A DNA stretch of 17,630 nt, from the NCBI GenBank assembly GCA_003661185.1, contig QMVQ01000007.1:1-17630 (forward strand), read 5' to 3'. Source of the stretch: Candidatus Alkanophagales archaeon. GTDB lineage: Archaea > Halobacteriota > Syntropharchaeia > Alkanophagales > B39-G2. Shown here in pieces: positions 7,384 to 15,065 of this stretch. Position numbers and translations under genes: made by a program. How positions within the stretch are numbered: position 1 is the stretch's first letter; the number at the start of each line of letters is the position of its first letter. The notes beneath the pieces are model-generated. The model ran no database searches, was not told where the DNA came from, and saw only the letters and a program-made list of their open reading frames with translations.

Positions 7384-7399
7384 GGAGGTGCGGATGTAG
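7384..7399 (+). promoter_or_regulatory. Strong ribosome binding site followed by an ATG-TAG start-stop
   Basis: GGAGGTG (7384-7390) is followed 3 nt later by ATG (7394-7396) and at once by TAG (7397-7399). The real tfb ATG begins at 7404. Ribosomes bound at this site may initiate on the start-stop pair and then restart at 7404, or simply skip it because its spacing is tight. Confidence 0.4.
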
Positions 7400-7403
7400 C
7401 ATT

Positions 7404-8420
7404 ATGTCGAAGGAAAAACAGGATATGGAAGTGGAAGAGAAAAGGTATGAAAAGTTTGAGGACGTTGAGGAGGATTTAGAGGATATTGAGAGAATCTCTG
7501 CGGTTGAGAGGACTAAGGATAGGTTATACCGAGAGATAAAAGAATGCCCTGAATGTCATAGTAGGGACCTCGTCTTGGACACCGAGCGTGCGGAGCTTTA
7601 CTGTAACGACTGCGGCCTCGTCATCGAGGAGGCAATCGTGGACCTCGGTCCGGAGTGGCGGGCGTTCGACTTCGAGCAAGTTTCTCGCCGCGCTCGCGTT
7701 GGGGCGCCGATGACCTACCGGATACACGACAAGGGGCTCTCGACGCTGATAGACTGGAGCGGCTACGAGGGCAAGGTGGCATCCGCCGAGCAGCACCGCC
7801 TCAAGAAGTGGCAGCAGCGCATGCATGTTACAAACACCAGTGAGCGGAGCTTCGTATTTGCCCTTTCGGAGATGGACAGGATGGCGTCAGCTCTCGGGTT
7901 GCCAACGAACATCAGAGAGACTGCCGCCATGCTTTATAGGAAGGCGATGAAGAAAGGCTTGATAAGAGGGCGGAGCATCGAAGGCATCACCACCGCCATC
8001 CTCTACATAGCATGCAGGCTGCATGGCGTCCCGAGGACTCTTGACGAGATGGCTGAAGTCTCGAGGGTCTCGCAGAAAGAAATCAGCCGCTCTTACAGGT
8101 TTTTGTCGAGGGAGCTCGACCTAAAGCTGCAGCCGACGTCGCCCGTGGACTTCGTGCCACGCTTTTGCTCGAAGTTAGGGCTTGACGGCGAAGTCGAGGC
8201 GAAGGCCATAGAGATCATAAAGGAAGCGCAGGAGAAAGAGCTGACGAACGGGCGAGGTCCGATAGGAATAGCAGCTGCCGCCATCTACATCGCTGCAATC
8301 CTCTGTGGGAAGCACAAGACACAAAAAGAGGTTTCAGAAGTCACAGGCGTTACCGAAGTTACCATTCGCAACCGTTATAAAGAGCTGGCTGAAGAGCTGG
8401 ATATTGAGGTAATCCTCTGA
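7404..8420 (+). CDS. tfb: Transcription initiation factor B (TFB)
   Basis: TFB recruits RNA polymerase to the TBP-TATA complex. The 338-residue protein has a zinc ribbon (C48, C51, C67, C70), then the B-reader region with [16 protein letters not shown] (99-114), and two cyclin-fold repeats in the C-terminal two thirds (starting near [13 protein letters not shown] and [13 protein letters not shown]). The second repeat ends with the helix-turn-helix that reads the BRE ([23 protein letters not shown]). The 47 residues before the ribbon are acidic, longer than the short leader of many archaeal TFBs. ATG 7404 is 13 nt from the GGAGGTG site, which is long; between them lies ATG-TAG. A T-rich stretch at 8463-8470 may terminate transcription. 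Confidence 0.97.
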   Translation: MSKEKQDMEVEEKRYEKFEDVEEDLEDIERISAVERTKDRLYREIKECPECHSRDLVLDTERAELYCNDCGLVIEEAIVDLGPEWRAFDFEQVSRRARVGAPMTYRIHDKGLSTLIDWSGYEGKVASAEQHRLKKWQQRMHVTNTSERSFVFALSEMDRMASALGLPTNIRETAAMLYRKAMKKGLIRGRSIEGITTAILYIACRLHGVPRTLDEMAEVSRVSQKEISRSYRFLSRELDLKLQPTSPVDFVPRFCSKLGLDGEVEAKAIEIIKEAQEKELTNGRGPIGIAAAAIYIAAILCGKHKTQKEVSEVTGVTEVTIRNRYKELAEELDIEVIL

Positions 8421-8515
8421 TTGCTTTGGGCAGTAGAACTGGCTTTGGATAACGTGAAGAACGTTTTTAATTGAACGAAACGACGGTTTTGGTAAAAATT
8501 GCACCTAAGAGGCTG

Positions 8516-8556
8516 AAATTATTTATGTTGGGAGGACTATGAGGCAATAGGAGGTG
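8516..8556 (+). promoter_or_regulatory. Promoter and ribosome binding site of the DUF35 gene
   Basis: An AT-rich AAATTATTTATG stretch (about 8516-8525) is a plausible TATA region with RNA start near 8548. GGAGGTG at 8550-8556 lies 5 nt before the TTG at 8562, which decides the unusual start codon. Confidence 0.45.
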
Positions 8557-8561
8557 TTGTA

Positions 8562-8969
8562 TTGGCGGCGACTGCCCGTTTTTGGAGAGAGTTGAGCCAC
8601 AGATACAACTTGGTAGGAACGCACTGCCGGAAGTGTGATTCTTACTTTTTCCCGCCGAGGGATATTTGCCCGAAATGTAGGCGTGGTGGTGACATCGAAG
8701 AATACAAGTTTATGGGTGTTGGTGAGGTCGTAACGTTCACTGTCGTGCATCAAGGGAAGAAGAGCCTTAACAGGCGCCTCCCTTACGTGCTTGCGATAGT
8801 GCGGTTAGAAGAAGGTCCGTGCCTGCTTGCGGAGGTCATGTGTGACCCTGAGGAGATGCGTGTTGGCATGAAAGTGAGGGCGGCGTTCAGGAAAATCGGC
8901 GAGGACGGCGAGCGCGGCATCATCTACTACGGCACGAAATTCGTCCCTGCTGAGTTGCAGGCAGCGTAG
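8562..8969 (+). CDS. DUF35 zinc-ribbon/OB-fold protein (acyl-CoA-associated)
   Basis: A 135-residue protein with an N-terminal helix, a rubredoxin-like zinc ribbon (C22, C25, C36, C39: HCRKC and ICPKC with PPRD between), then an OB-fold (GEVVTFTVVHQG, LPYVLAIVRLEEGP, VGMKVRAAF). In archaea such proteins bridge acetoacetyl-CoA thiolase and HMG-CoA synthase, and the OB-fold helps bind CoA intermediates of the mevalonate route. Those partners are not next to it here, so it may serve another thiolase elsewhere. It starts at TTG 8562 because of the well-placed GGAGGTG. A separate promoter before the next gene suggests it is transcribed alone. Confidence 0.88.
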   Translation: MAATARFWRELSHRYNLVGTHCRKCDSYFFPPRDICPKCRRGGDIEEYKFMGVGEVVTFTVVHQGKKSLNRRLPYVLAIVRLEEGPCLLAEVMCDPEEMRVGMKVRAAFRKIGEDGERGIIYYGTKFVPAELQAA

Positions 8970-8981
8970 TGGCAGAGCGGT

Positions 8982-8991
8982 CTTTTATATG
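8982..8991 (+). promoter_or_regulatory. TATA box of the PRC-barrel/thg1 pair
   Basis: CTTTTATATG is centred about 28 nt before ATG 9015. This is the distance from TATA to transcription start in archaea, so the message is probably leaderless. Confidence 0.55.
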
Positions 8992-9014
8992 TCACTTCGT
9001 TACTAAAGAAAATC

Positions 9015-9287
9015 ATGCGAGTGGAGGTAACTTCGCTGTATGGGCTTGACGTGTATACGGATACGGGCATATATGTCGGGAAAGTAAAGGACGTCGCCAT
9101 AGATATTAAGGAAAGGAAGATTGCGGGCATTGCCGTCGGTAATGTCAATAAGGATTTGTTTCCAGTCGAGGGAAAAGGCGTGATAATTCCGCATCGGTGG
9201 GTCTTAGCCATCGGCGACATAATACTCATAAAGCAAGTTGAGAGACTAAGGAGGAAAAAGGAGGAGCGAGGAGAAAGGGTGGAATGA
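9015..9287 (+). CDS. PRC-barrel domain protein
   Basis: This 90-residue protein is a single PRC-barrel: VTSLYGLDVYTDTGIYVGKVKDVAIDI followed by GIAVGNVN and VIIPHRWVLAIGDIILIK, then a charged tail rich in R, K and E. PRC-barrel proteins include the RimM C-terminal domain and photosynthetic reaction-centre H subunits; small archaeal versions are abundant but poorly understood, with RNA or division-related roles proposed. Its stop overlaps the Thg1 start (ATGA, 9284-9287), so the two are translationally coupled, which fits a role linked to tRNA or RNA. No Shine-Dalgarno lies close upstream, but a TATA box 28 nt away implies a leaderless mRNA. Confidence 0.85.
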   Translation: MRVEVTSLYGLDVYTDTGIYVGKVKDVAIDIKERKIAGIAVGNVNKDLFPVEGKGVIIPHRWVLAIGDIILIKQVERLRRKKEERGERVE

Positions 9288-10009
9288 AGGAGCGGGAGGT
9301 CTTCGCAGAGATAAGGGCGCCGCTACCACTCATCATAAGGGTTGATGGTAGGAATTTTCATAGATTTTTGGAGAAAAAAGGCTTTCAGAAGCCATATGAC
9401 AAGAGGTTTGCGGAGGCGATGGCGAACGCCACCGAACTATTCTTCAAAAAGAGCGGCTTCCACCCCGAACTCGCCTATATTTTTTCTGACGAGGTGAGCT
9501 TTTTTTTCAGAACTGTGCCGTTTAACGGCAGGGTCGAGAAGCTGGATTCCGTGGTCGCAAGCTTCTTTTCGAGCGCCTTCACGATAATTTTCGGGGCGGA
9601 CGAGCCTTTGAGCTTTGATGCTCGTGTCATTCCAATATGCGAGCATGAGCTTGTCAAATACCTTGCGTGGCGGCAGGCGGAGGCTTGGCGCAACCACGTC
9701 AACGCATACGGCTACTACACGTTGCGTAGAGAAGGACTGAGCGGCGAGGAGGCGCAGAAAATGCTAAGGGGCATGAAAGCTTCGGAAATTCACGAGTTCC
9801 TCTTCTCAAAAGGCATAAACGTTGCGGAGACGCCGGCGTGGCAGCGGCGGGGCATCCTCGTCGCCTGGGAGAAATACGAGAAAGTATGCTTCGATGCAAG
9901 AAGTGGCAAGAACACAAGGATCGTCCGCAAAAAACTCGTCCAGCTCTGGGACATACCAATCTTCAAGACTGAAGAAGGGCGGGCGCTGCTGACACGGCTC
10001 TTGAAGTGA
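9284..10009 (+). CDS. thg1: tRNA(His) guanylyltransferase / Thg1-like 3'-5' polymerase
   Basis: Thg1-family enzymes add nucleotides in the 3'-5' direction to tRNA 5' ends; archaeal members can add the G-1 identity element to tRNA(His) or repair 5'-truncated tRNAs. The 241-residue protein shows the two-metal palm motif IIRVDGRNFHRF (17-28, D21 and G22) and YIFSDEVSFFF (65-75, D69 and E70). The conserved WRQAEAWRNHVNAYGYY segment and KGINVAETPAWQRRG follow. Length is standard. Whether it acts on tRNA(His) or in repair depends on whether this genome encodes G-1, which cannot be seen here. It is co-translated with the PRC-barrel gene. Confidence 0.93.
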   Translation: MKEREVFAEIRAPLPLIIRVDGRNFHRFLEKKGFQKPYDKRFAEAMANATELFFKKSGFHPELAYIFSDEVSFFFRTVPFNGRVEKLDSVVASFFSSAFTIIFGADEPLSFDARVIPICEHELVKYLAWRQAEAWRNHVNAYGYYTLRREGLSGEEAQKMLRGMKASEIHEFLFSKGINVAETPAWQRRGILVAWEKYEKVCFDARSGKNTRIVRKKLVQLWDIPIFKTEEGRALLTRLLK

Positions 10010-10101
10010 GCTGGGGCATAAGGCGGTTACTACATGCAGCGTCTCAGATAAACTACTCAGCATGACTGCACTCACACGACGCATTGAGCCGCGTGCTCCC
10101 T

Positions 10102-10686
10102 CTAATCTATCAAAACTCCATGCCCTCGGTATCTCCCATGTTTTAAGGAAATCAGGGCTTGATTCATTCCCTCCAGTCCGATGTTTTGCCTGTCTTGGAT
10201 ATTTCTGTCAGCTTTAAAGCTCGGTAGCCGATGGCTCCGGCGCAGAGTATGGGGGGCAGCCTGCGTGTCTGTGAACCTCTCAGGAATCAGATATGTGAGG
10301 TCTTCGGAGACCACAATGTATTGAGCGTAGCCGCCGCCGCAGCCCGTAGCTTGAAACCGCTCGCATAAGTTCTCTCTCCCGTCCGACAGTAATAGCGGGA
10401 GCAGCGGCTTGAGTAAATTCAGCCAATTCCCACCTTCACCCCTCTTGAATTTAGTCACCTCAGAACCCCCCCCCCACCTTTACTCTCCCCACGACTTCAT
10501 GCCCCAGAATTATTGGAGGAGCTTTGGCTTGAGCCGCCCTCTATCTCATCAAGCTCTGTATGACACCCCTACAGGCTGAAACCTTCACTAAAATCTGTTT
10601 AGGCCCCGGCCGAGGCGTCGGCAGCTCTTCTAACTCCAATGGCTCCTCCTCAACCGGATGACTCTCTTTAAAACCATTGCTCTCAT
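10102..10686 (-). pseudogene. Zinc-dependent alcohol dehydrogenase, decayed
   Basis: Reading leftward, pieces of one medium-chain dehydrogenase appear in order but in different frames: MRAMVLK at the ATG (10686); HPVEEEPLELEELPTPRPGP; CHTELDEIEGG (catalytic zinc loop); APPIILGHEVVGRVKVGG; GSEVTKFKRGE after a G10 tract; IYSSRCSRYYCRTG (structural zinc cysteines); GRENLCERFQATG; GGYAQYIVV and FTDTQAAP; ILCAGAIGYRALKLTEI; then DRQNIGLEGMNQALISLKHGRYRGHGVLID at the natural C-terminus. At least five frame changes are needed, and nearly all of the Rossmann domain between GAIGYRALK and the C-terminal helix is missing. The intact enzyme would have been about 340 residues. A TATA-like TTTTAAG remains 26 nt before the old ATG. 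The gene is certainly non-functional; its former substrate is unknown. Confidence 0.85.
10466..10475. repeat. C10 homopolymer (G10 on the minus strand)
   Basis: Ten C in a row, lying exactly where the alcohol dehydrogenase frame changes from VVGRVKVG to GSEVTKFKRG. This is a typical slippage site, either in the cell or during sequencing. Confidence 0.9.
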
Positions 10687-10708
10687 CTTTATCCCACTCG
10701 TTTCCGCA

Positions 10709-10715
10709 CTTAAAA
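10709..10715 (-). promoter_or_regulatory. Remnant TATA box of the dehydrogenase pseudogene
   Basis: TTTTAAG on the minus strand is centred 26 nt before the former ATG (10686), the same leaderless spacing seen at other genes of this window. It may still be transcribed. Confidence 0.4.
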
Positions 10716-10739
10716 GTTCTACCGCAACCGACGGAGAGC

Positions 10740-11783
10740 TTACCTTTTCCTAAGCACGCTCACGTATCTCGTCAGACTTTTGTGCACGTAGCACTCATGC
10801 GTTTCCAAAAGCTCGAAGCCGTCATGTGGCACATCCTTAAAACTTGAAAGGACGATAGCGAAGCGCCCATTCTTCAAAACTCTATGCATCTCGGAAATAG
10901 CATTCTCGTAAAGCTTCTCCGATGAGTAATACATGAGGGTGGACCTGCCATAGGGGGGGTCTGTGGCGATAGCGGCGATGCTTTCGTCCTGTAAGCAGAG
11001 CGCGGTGGCGTCGCATGCCGCAAGCTCGCCGCTCAAACCGTAGAACCTCAAATTATTGGCAGCGCCCCGCACCGCGCGCATCAAAATGTCGCTCCCGATA
11101 ACGTCGGCGCCGACGAGCGCCGCCTCTATCAGAATACCACCGGTCCCGCAGAAAGGGTCGAGGAATATTTCCCCGCTGCCCACTCTACTCAGATTCACGA
11201 GCGCCCGTGCGAACTTCGGCACGAGGACGCCCGGCAAGAAAAAAGGGCGTGCCTGCGGTGCCCTCCGCAAAAACTGCTTCTTGTCTATGTTTTGAAGGAT
11301 GCCGCCGAGCATACACAAATCCTTAGTGACGAGCACGCATATAATCCCATCGGGACTTTTAAGGCGCACTTTGAACCCCAAGCGTTTTATCTTTGCTCCA
11401 AGCCGTCTTTCGAGAGACATCGAGTCTATTTGCATGGGCAGCACGCCACGCTTGCGCACACGCACCGCAAAGCTCAACCCACCGTTCTTCAGAAATTCAC
11501 GAATTTCATCCTCAGCGTCGCAAAATGTCTTTAGTATCACGTTTTCGGATGGCTCGCAGAGCGCAAAGACCGTGAAGATGCTGTGTGTCAGCGCCAGCCG
11601 CTTTTTTAAAAGCAGCGGCAGCGTCGCCAGCAGTTTTTCATCCTTTGATTGAACCTCAATGACGAGTAGTGCACCTTTAAAAATTACCTCCTTGTAGCGT
11701 GCTCCAAGCAAATCCAAACATGCGAGAACTTCGGCTCTCGGCAGCGTCTCATGCTCCCCTGAAAGTTCAAAGGCAAGCTGCAT
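10740..11783 (-). CDS. trmG10: tRNA (guanine(10)-N2)-methyltransferase Trm-G10 (Trm11-like)
   Basis: This 347-residue protein combines an N-terminal ferredoxin-like/THUMP tRNA-binding region (about 1-160) with a Rossmann methyltransferase domain. [13 protein letters not shown] (209-221) is the SAM-binding loop and TDPPYGRS (274-281) the catalytic N-methyltransferase motif. Archaeal members make m2G and m2,2G at position 10 of tRNA. ATG 11783 was chosen because [19 protein letters not shown] is the usual beginning and because a TATA-like element lies 26 nt upstream (leaderless). The open frame runs further upstream through the antisense of pdxS, with ATG 11816 and 11822 as weaker options. It is divergent to pdxS, with interleaved promoters. 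The 3' end abuts the dehydrogenase pseudogene. Confidence 0.9.
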   Translation of the reverse strand: MQLAFELSGEHETLPRAEVLACLDLLGARYKEVIFKGALLVIEVQSKDEKLLATLPLLLKKRLALTHSIFTVFALCEPSENVILKTFCDAEDEIREFLKNGGLSFAVRVRKRGVLPMQIDSMSLERRLGAKIKRLGFKVRLKSPDGIICVLVTKDLCMLGGILQNIDKKQFLRRAPQARPFFLPGVLVPKFARALVNLSRVGSGEIFLDPFCGTGGILIEAALVGADVIGSDILMRAVRGAANNLRFYGLSGELAACDATALCLQDESIAAIATDPPYGRSTLMYYSSEKLYENAISEMHRVLKNGRFAIVLSSFKDVPHDGFELLETHECYVHKSLTRYVSVLRKR

Positions 11784-11790
11784 CCAAATA

Positions 11791-11798
11791 TTTTTAAA
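11791..11798 (+). promoter_or_regulatory. TATA box of pdxS
   Basis: TTTTTAAA is centred 26-27 nt before the pdxS ATG at 11821, implying a leaderless transcript. It lies within the 37 bp between the two divergent starts. Confidence 0.6.
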
Positions 11799-11805
11799 CC
11801 TATGG

Positions 11806-11812
11806 TTAAAAT
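11806..11812 (-). promoter_or_regulatory. TATA-like box of trmG10
   Basis: ATTTTAA on the minus strand is centred 26 nt before ATG 11783. It lies next to the pdxS TATA box, so initiation complexes on the two strands would compete for the same 37 bp. Confidence 0.5.
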
Positions 11813-11820
11813 CCATAATC

Positions 11821-12822
11821 ATGGAGCTTAGCAGGCTAAGGCACGGCACCGAGCTTCTGAAGAGAGGGTTTGCCAAGATGCAGAAGGGCGGGGTTATCAT
11901 GGACGTGACGAGGGCGGAACAAGCGATAATTGCGGAGCAGGCGGGCGCAGTCGCCGTGATGGCGTTGCAGGCGGTTCCTGCAGACATAAGAGCGAGCGGC
12001 GGTGTTGCGAGGATGGCAGACCCTGCGAAAATCGTGGAAATCATAGAAGCAGTTACTATACCGGTGATGGCGAAGTGTCGCATTGGACATTATACCGAGG
12101 CGAAAATCCTGGAGGCACTCGGCGTGGACATGATTGATGAGTCAGAAGTGCTGACGCCCGCCGACACGTATTTCCACGTGGACAAGCGAGATTTCACGGT
12201 GCCGTTCGTCTGCGGCGCCCGCAGCCTCGGCGAGGCGGTCCGCCGCATCTGGGAAGGCGCCGCCATGATTCGGACGAAAGGAGAAGCCGGGACTGGCGAC
12301 GTCGCAGAGGCAATAAGGCACATGCGGCTCATGAACGAGGCGATAGCCATCGTGACGAAGCTCGACGATGACGCTCTGATGGACGTCGCTCGGAGGTATG
12401 CGGAGCCTTACAAGCGGCTGGCAGAGGAGGTGCGAGCGGAGCTCGGCATGCCGCTTACTGAAGACACGCCTGTTTTCAGAGAATACACGCTGCTCGAGGT
12501 CGCTGAGGGGCTTTTTGAGGTTCTGAAGGAGATAAAAGAGCTTGGACGCCTTCCTGTCGTGAACTTTGCGGCTGGCGGTGTGGCGACGCCCGCAGACGCC
12601 GCACGCATGATGTCTCTCGGGGCGGATGGCGTTTTCGTGGGTTCTGGGATATTTAAGTCCGAAAATCCTGAGAAAATGGCAAAGGCGATTGTCGAAGCTG
12701 TGAACAACTACGACCGTCCGGAAGTTCTCGCGGAGGTCTCAAAAGGTCTCGGGGAGCCGATGCGCGGCTTAGAGGCAAGAAAACTTTTAGAGAAGGAAAT
12801 GCTACAGGTCAGGGGCTGGTAG
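11821..12822 (+). CDS. pdxS: Pyridoxal 5'-phosphate synthase, lyase subunit PdxS
   Basis: PdxS condenses ribose 5-phosphate, glyceraldehyde 3-phosphate and ammonia from PdxT to make vitamin B6 (PLP). Visible features: [14 protein letters not shown] near the start, with D28; [18 protein letters not shown] (48-65); the first catalytic lysine K85 in [20 protein letters not shown]; the second catalytic lysine K153 in [10 protein letters not shown]; and [30 protein letters not shown] near the end (phosphate site). At 333 residues it is longer than bacterial PdxS (about 295), as in archaeal forms with an insert in the middle. No pdxT is adjacent. The next gene starts 3 nt after its stop. Confidence 0.97.
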   Translation: MELSRLRHGTELLKRGFAKMQKGGVIMDVTRAEQAIIAEQAGAVAVMALQAVPADIRASGGVARMADPAKIVEIIEAVTIPVMAKCRIGHYTEAKILEALGVDMIDESEVLTPADTYFHVDKRDFTVPFVCGARSLGEAVRRIWEGAAMIRTKGEAGTGDVAEAIRHMRLMNEAIAIVTKLDDDALMDVARRYAEPYKRLAEEVRAELGMPLTEDTPVFREYTLLEVAEGLFEVLKEIKELGRLPVVNFAAGGVATPADAARMMSLGADGVFVGSGIFKSENPEKMAKAIVEAVNNYDRPEVLAEVSKGLGEPMRGLEARKLLEKEMLQVRGW

Positions 12823-12825
12823 CAC

Positions 12826-14046
12826 TTGGAGTGCGACGTGCTCGTCGTGGGGGCGGGTCCTGCAGGTGCGGTCGCCGCCCTTTATTGCTCAAAAAGTGGA
12901 CTTGATACGGTTTTGGTGGAGAAAAACAGAAAGGTGGGGCTGCATGCAGGTAAGCGGCTGGACTCGTCGCCGGACACAAATTTTGAACTTTCTAAGATAG
13001 TGAAGGAGTTGAAGTTGCACACCGAGCACTACGTCCGTACTTCTAAGTGGTTTCACCTGCCTTCTGCCAGATTTTTCGTCTTAAATTCTGAAATGGGAGA
13101 ATATTACTTCAAGAGGGGCAGCGATGACGACTCTTTCGAGCATTCAACAGTCGCTTTGGCGTTGGACCATGGCTGTAAACTCTTGCTCGGCACGGAGATC
13201 GAGCGATTGCGATATGGTAACGGGCCTGACAGTTACGAAGTTTTACTGCGGTTACGAGGCGAGGCTGGCGTGAAGGAAGAACAAATTATAAGGCCAAAAG
13301 TGATAATTGCGGCTGACGGCTGCCGCTCTTCGTTGCATACCCATTTGAATTTGAAAAAACGTGTTTACAGGATTGGGAGAATTTTTGGAGTCACTGGCGA
13401 AGGTTTTTCGGAAGATGGCAGCTCTGAAGTTTATTTTGATGCCAGTGCCATTCCCGGCGGATATTTTTATATTTTGACAGCAAGGAGCGGACTTTCGACT
13501 GCTGCCATTGTCATGCCCGGCGAGGCTGATGTGAAAAGGCGTTTTTACGTATTCGTCTCTAAAAACATGCCTGACAGGATAAAGCGTGTAGAAAATGAGT
13601 TTTCCGGGAGCGCCACGATTTTCAGGCTGAGCCGTCTGCGCAAAGGGAACGTTTTGTTCGTCGGCGACGCCGCAGGGCTTATAGACCCGCTACTCGGCTA
13701 CGGCATGGCGCCCGCCATAATAAGCTCGTATCTTGCAGCGAGGTGCTGTGTAAATGCCCTCCAAGAAGAGAGAGTTGACATCAGCCTTTTAAGAACGTAT
13801 GAAAAGGAGGCAAAAAAAAAGTTTTGTGGGAGGCTTGCCTTCATTTTACGTAATATTTTCGAAGCTTTGGATAATGAGGACCTTAAGTTCGTGTTTGAGA
13901 TCACTGATGAGTTACAAGAGAAAGGTGTAGATATAGGCAAGTTGAAATTTGATGTGGTGAACATGATATACGTCCTAGCTTTGTCTTGCATGAGATTCAG
14001 AAAGTGCGCTAGCTTGTTAAAGAGACATCTGTTTAAACTAACCTGA
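12826..14046 (+). CDS. Geranylgeranyl-reductase-family FAD oxidoreductase, divergent
   Basis: The 406-residue flavoprotein has an N-terminal FAD-binding fold (VVGAGPAGAVAAL, GxGxxG at 9-14; LVEKN, 30-34), the AADG strand end (163-166) and the second FAD motif VLFVGDAAGLIDPLLGYGM (276-293), all typical of the geranylgeranyl reductase/digeranylgeranylglycerophospholipid reductase family that saturates isoprenoid lipid chains. The expected YxWxFP substrate-channel motif is not present: the matching place reads GGYFYILTARSG (211-222). The substrate is therefore uncertain. The C-terminal 80 residues are helical and unlike standard family members. It starts at TTG 12826, 3 nt after pdxS, and is probably translated from the same message. 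It overlaps the end of the convergent DUF362 gene by 9 nt. Confidence 0.8.
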   Translation: MECDVLVVGAGPAGAVAALYCSKSGLDTVLVEKNRKVGLHAGKRLDSSPDTNFELSKIVKELKLHTEHYVRTSKWFHLPSARFFVLNSEMGEYYFKRGSDDDSFEHSTVALALDHGCKLLLGTEIERLRYGNGPDSYEVLLRLRGEAGVKEEQIIRPKVIIAADGCRSSLHTHLNLKKRVYRIGRIFGVTGEGFSEDGSSEVYFDASAIPGGYFYILTARSGLSTAAIVMPGEADVKRRFYVFVSKNMPDRIKRVENEFSGSATIFRLSRLRKGNVLFVGDAAGLIDPLLGYGMAPAIISSYLAARCCVNALQEERVDISLLRTYEKEAKKKFCGRLAFILRNIFEALDNEDLKFVFEITDELQEKGVDIGKLKFDVVNMIYVLALSCMRFRKCASLLKRHLFKLT

Positions 14047-15003
14047 TTTCATCTTTCTCTCCCAGTCTTTCCATGCTCCCATATATGCCTTGTGGTACAT
14101 TATGCTTGCCACACTTGCTGATATCTTGCAGAAAGCTTCTCCTATACTGGCTTCTGATTTCAATACTTTAGGTGTCTGCCTAAACTTCCTTCGTATCTTA
14201 TGGGCATCTTCCCCTCTGATTTTTATCTTGCTAAGCTCTATAGGTCCTATTCCAGCAGCGTCCGCAATACGAAGATGCTCTATCTCTTTAGGCTCATACC
14301 CCATTATGTAGGCGCCGACGGCATCAACAGCTGCCACGTTATCCCCGCATATCAGGACATCCATTTCTATAGGGTCACCATGGAACGGCCCCGCCCCTTC
14401 CATTCCCACGATACCATCGATTATCGTAAGTGTCGGCGGGAAAGCCTTATTCACGTCTACAATCACTCCGTCCAGACCCATTTTATGGTATATCGTCTTC
14501 TTTTTCAAGGGTAAAGCTCCAAACATACATTTCATTCCCAAACTCACTTTGGTAAGAGCATGGGTCTTCATCACGGGGACGCTGATTATATGGTCCACTT
14601 CTGTGAGGATCCTTGAAACTGCAATCTTAGGCATTACCAAAGCATTTGGAACTTCTATCTCTACGAGTTCACCCCTGCTCAGGTTCACTATCTCCGCATT
14701 CGTGCCTTTTAGAGCGTCCCTAACGCCCATAAGGTTAAACTGTTCATCTGCCCAATACATAACAGAATCGGCTTCGCCCACTATCACTTTTCTAGCTATG
14801 CCACTTAGTATGTCAACAAGCCCTCTCAGGAGCATGACGTTCGTATGCGAGCCCGGCTTTCCGGGGATGCCGCCACCAATGTTTGGCTTTATTAGCACCA
14901 CGCTGTCCTCCTCTATATAGCGATCTAGCCCCCCTATTAACTTTATGGCAGTGTTAAGCATCTCTCTGACATCTTTACCACTCACAATGGCGACTTCAGG
15001 CAT
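14038..15003 (-). CDS. DUF362 family protein
   Basis: The 321-residue protein matches the DUF362 core: VVLIKPNIGGGIPGKPGSHTN (35-55), IVGEADS, HIISVPVMKTHALTKVSLGMKCMFGALP, TIIDGIVGMEGAGPFHG and the C-terminal AAVDAVGAYIMGYEP. DUF362 proteins are often fused to or encoded near 4Fe-4S ferredoxins and are thought to act in redox chemistry, but no function is firmly established. This one has no ferredoxin domain of its own; ferredoxins are encoded in the divergent neighbouring run. ATG 15003 was chosen because AGGTGG lies 5-10 nt upstream of it; the open frame could begin at GTG 15012, but that codon is inside the ribosome binding site. It is convergent with the preceding flavoprotein gene. Confidence 0.85.
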   Translation of the reverse strand: MPEVAIVSGKDVREMLNTAIKLIGGLDRYIEEDSVVLIKPNIGGGIPGKPGSHTNVMLLRGLVDILSGIARKVIVGEADSVMYWADEQFNLMGVRDALKGTNAEIVNLSRGELVEIEVPNALVMPKIAVSRILTEVDHIISVPVMKTHALTKVSLGMKCMFGALPLKKKTIYHKMGLDGVIVDVNKAFPPTLTIIDGIVGMEGAGPFHGDPIEMDVLICGDNVAAVDAVGAYIMGYEPKEIEHLRIADAAGIGPIELSKIKIRGEDAHKIRRKFRQTPKVLKSEASIGEAFCKISASVASIMYHKAYMGAWKDWERKMKSG

Positions 15004-15033
15004 AGGAACCACCTGGGATACTATAATCGAAAG

Positions 15034-15043
15034 TAATAATAAG
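15034..15043 (+). promoter_or_regulatory. TATA-like element of the flavoprotein/ferredoxin run
   Basis: TAATAATAAG is centred 27-28 nt before ATG 15066, consistent with a leaderless start. The reverse reading may serve the DUF362 gene, which has a short leader with AGGTGG. Confidence 0.4.
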
Positions 15044-15065
15044 GGTTGCGAAACACTATCACCTT

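Noticed and set aside
10010..10101. Possible small gene between thg1 and the pseudogene
   Set aside because: 92 bases without a plausible start, ribosome binding site or recognisable peptide; left as plain intergenic DNA.
11784..12083. 100-codon upstream extension of the Trm-G10 frame
   Set aside because: It is antisense to pdxS and its alanine/serine/isoleucine-rich text reflects that. The family begins at ATG 11783.
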